From Bifidobacterium sp. (GTDB taxonomy: Bacteria > Actinomycetota > Actinomycetes > Actinomycetales > Bifidobacteriaceae), in NCBI GenBank assembly GCA_024104275.1, contig JAGGHK010000001.1, positions 62,001-126,000 of the forward strand: a DNA stretch of 64,000 nt, written 5' to 3'. Each line of letters starts with the position of its first letter. The first letter of the stretch is position 1. Shown here in pieces: positions 63,005 through 64,000 of this stretch. Both the position numbers and the translations under genes were made by a program. The notes under the pieces are model-generated. The model did no database searches. It saw nothing but the letters and a program-made list of their open reading frames with translations, and was not told where the DNA came from.

Positions 63005-63517
63005 GTGAGCACACACATCATTGTCATGGGCGTTTCGGGATGTGGAAAAACCACTGTGGCCCAAGCGCTTGCGGACAAATTCGGTTTCCAGATGGCCGAG
63101 GGAGACGATTTCCATCCCAAGGTCAACGTTGAGAAGATGAGTCATGGCATTCCCCTCAACGACGAGGACCGTTGGCCTTGGCTCAAGACCATCAACCAGT
63201 GGATGCGCGATCAGGATGCAAAAGGCGTGTCCACTGTCGTTTCCTGCTCTGCCCTGAAGCGTGCCTATCGTGACGTGTTGCGTCAGGATCTCGATGTGCT
63301 GTTCATCCATCTGGTAGGTTCCGAGGATTTGATCGGTTCGAGAATGAAGCAGCGCAAGGGGCACTATATGCCGGTTTCCTTGCTTCCCAGCCAGTTCGCG
63401 GACTTGGAGCCTTTGCAACCTGACGAAACGGGGTATGAAGTCGATATTTCAGGAAGTCCCGAACAGGTCGAGGAACGTGCGTTGGAAGCCGCCCGAAAAT
63501 ATATGGGGACTGACTGA
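63005..63517 (+). CDS. gntK: Gluconokinase
   Basis: Phosphorylates gluconate to 6-phosphogluconate, 170 residues. The P-loop is GVSGCGKTTVAQALADKFG at residue 9, followed by AEGDDFHPKVNVEKMSHGIPLNDEDRWPWL, the diagnostic substrate-binding block. LSCSALKRAYRD-like VSCSALKRAYRDVLRQ follows, and YMPVSLLPSQFADLEPL near residue 120. The start is GTG at 63005 with AGGGGG upstream. The next gene is 6-phosphogluconate dehydrogenase, so this is a gluconate-utilisation locus. Confidence 0.93.
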   Translation: MSTHIIVMGVSGCGKTTVAQALADKFGFQMAEGDDFHPKVNVEKMSHGIPLNDEDRWPWLKTINQWMRDQDAKGVSTVVSCSALKRAYRDVLRQDLDVLFIHLVGSEDLIGSRMKQRKGHYMPVSLLPSQFADLEPLQPDETGYEVDISGSPEQVEERALEAARKYMGTD

Positions 63518-63760
63518 TAGGAATCGTTTCACGCTCGATACTCACTAAGTGACTGAATGAGGTGATGCCATCGCCGTAGAAGCAGCGTTGAAGTCTTTCG
63601 TCGCGTGTTGTTCCGGTTTTATTGTGGCGGGTCCCCGCCATTGCTTGGATTATAGTGGTTTCGGCATGCTCGTTTTGGTCTGACGATGTATCGGAAATGT
63701 CCAAGCTGTCGGAATCATAAGTAGAGTTTTATTGTTCAATATTTTTGATAGGTAGGAATA

Positions 63761-64000
63761 ATGCAACTTGGCATGATTGGTCTTGGACGTATGGGCGGCA
63801 ATATGGCCAACAGGATTCGTGAAGCCGGCCACGAGGTCGTGGGTTACGATCTGAGTCCTGAATCCGGCCGTGACGTTTCAAGTTTGAAGGAGCTGGTCTC
63901 CAAGCTTGACGCCCCGCGTAACGTGTGGATTATGGTGCCTGCGGGCAAGGCCACCGACAGCACGTTGGATGAGCTGATGGAGCTGCTTGAGCCGGGTGAT
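63761..64000 (+). CDS. gnd: 6-phosphogluconate dehydrogenase, partial at the window edge
   Basis: The first 80 codons are visible and run off the window. MQLGMIGLGRMGGNMANRIREAGHEVVGYD has the nucleotide-binding glycine motif and the NAD-type loop of the YqeC/GndA group. It would convert 6-phosphogluconate, the gluconokinase product, to ribulose 5-phosphate. The ATG follows GGTAGGAATA. 243 bp separate it from gntK. Confidence 0.88.
   Translation, partial: MQLGMIGLGRMGGNMANRIREAGHEVVGYDLSPESGRDVSSLKELVSKLDAPRNVWIMVPAGKATDSTLDELMELLEPGD

Overview
The window looks like a chromosomal segment of a high-GC actinobacterium of the family Bifidobacteriaceae (Bifidobacterium or a close relative). The support is the gene set and order (tig, a ClC antiporter gene, clpP1, clpP2, clpX), an HspR-type HAIR operator in front of hsp20, an IS1249-like element, sdhA/sdhB without membrane-anchor genes, and GC-rich codon use with AGGAG-type ribosome binding sites. 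No rRNA genes, prophage or CRISPR array were seen. There is one tRNA, tRNA-Arg(ACG).

Layout. 0-3.6 kb: oligopeptide ABC transporter, two permeases and two ATPases. 3.7-6.6 kb: a D-2-hydroxyacid dehydrogenase, an XRE regulator with a membrane protein, and a ribbon-helix-helix/PIN toxin-antitoxin pair. 6.7-17 kb: core information and proteostasis genes (recQ, an ASCH protein, an RNase D-like gene, tig, clc, clpP1, clpP2, clpX). 17.3-19.1 kb: tRNA-Arg, then an IS1249-like element with a frameshifted transposase and a gene remnant on its far side. 19.4-30.4 kb: a LOG-family protein, a methyltransferase, sdhA-sdhB, an MGMT-like protein, the yraN-yifB-dprA operon and a pyridoxal kinase. 30.6-40.2 kb: metY, a two-gene MacB/FtsX-type exporter, and a convergent two-component system with an unusual tandem histidine kinase. 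40.4-49.5 kb: a proline-iminopeptidase-like hydrolase, lacL-lacM, proC, a peptidase E-like protein, a GDPD-family phosphodiesterase and an amino-acid permease. 50-51.1 kb: ychF. 51.1-56.7 kb: an AT-richer accessory island. 56.8-64 kb: small metabolic and stress genes, hsp20, uraA, gntK and the start of gnd.

Most unusual points. (1) The AT-rich island at 51.3-56.4 kb holds a frameshifted DUF4160 gene beside an intact DUF2442 gene. It then holds a compact operon of a PD-(D/E)XK nuclease (also frameshifted), two membrane coiled-coil proteins of the same architecture and a membrane-anchored extracytoplasmic protein. This is the best candidate for an undescribed, possibly defensive, system. (2) A dispersed family of 14-bp GGCGCGCC-centred palindromes recurs with a 60-62 bp period at 12.4 kb and again, in opposite orientation, at 30.6 kb; the spacer sequence is also related. 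(3) A Lactobacillus-type heterodimeric beta-galactosidase, lacL-lacM. (4) Asn/Ser/Thr/Asp-rich low-complexity inserts in several otherwise conserved enzymes (SdhA, SdhB, RecQ, DprA, histidine kinase, response regulator, ABC ATPase). (5) A perfect 14-bp hairpin inside uraA written in atypical codons, and a highly structured 170-bp element just upstream of uraA.

How the genes work together. Peptide uptake, peptidases and amino-acid uptake point to life on oligopeptides and sugars. lacL-lacM, gntK and gnd feed sugar catabolism. The MacB-type exporter and the adjacent two-component system look like an envelope-stress or antimicrobial-peptide response unit. All functional calls come from reading motifs by eye; no database search was run.
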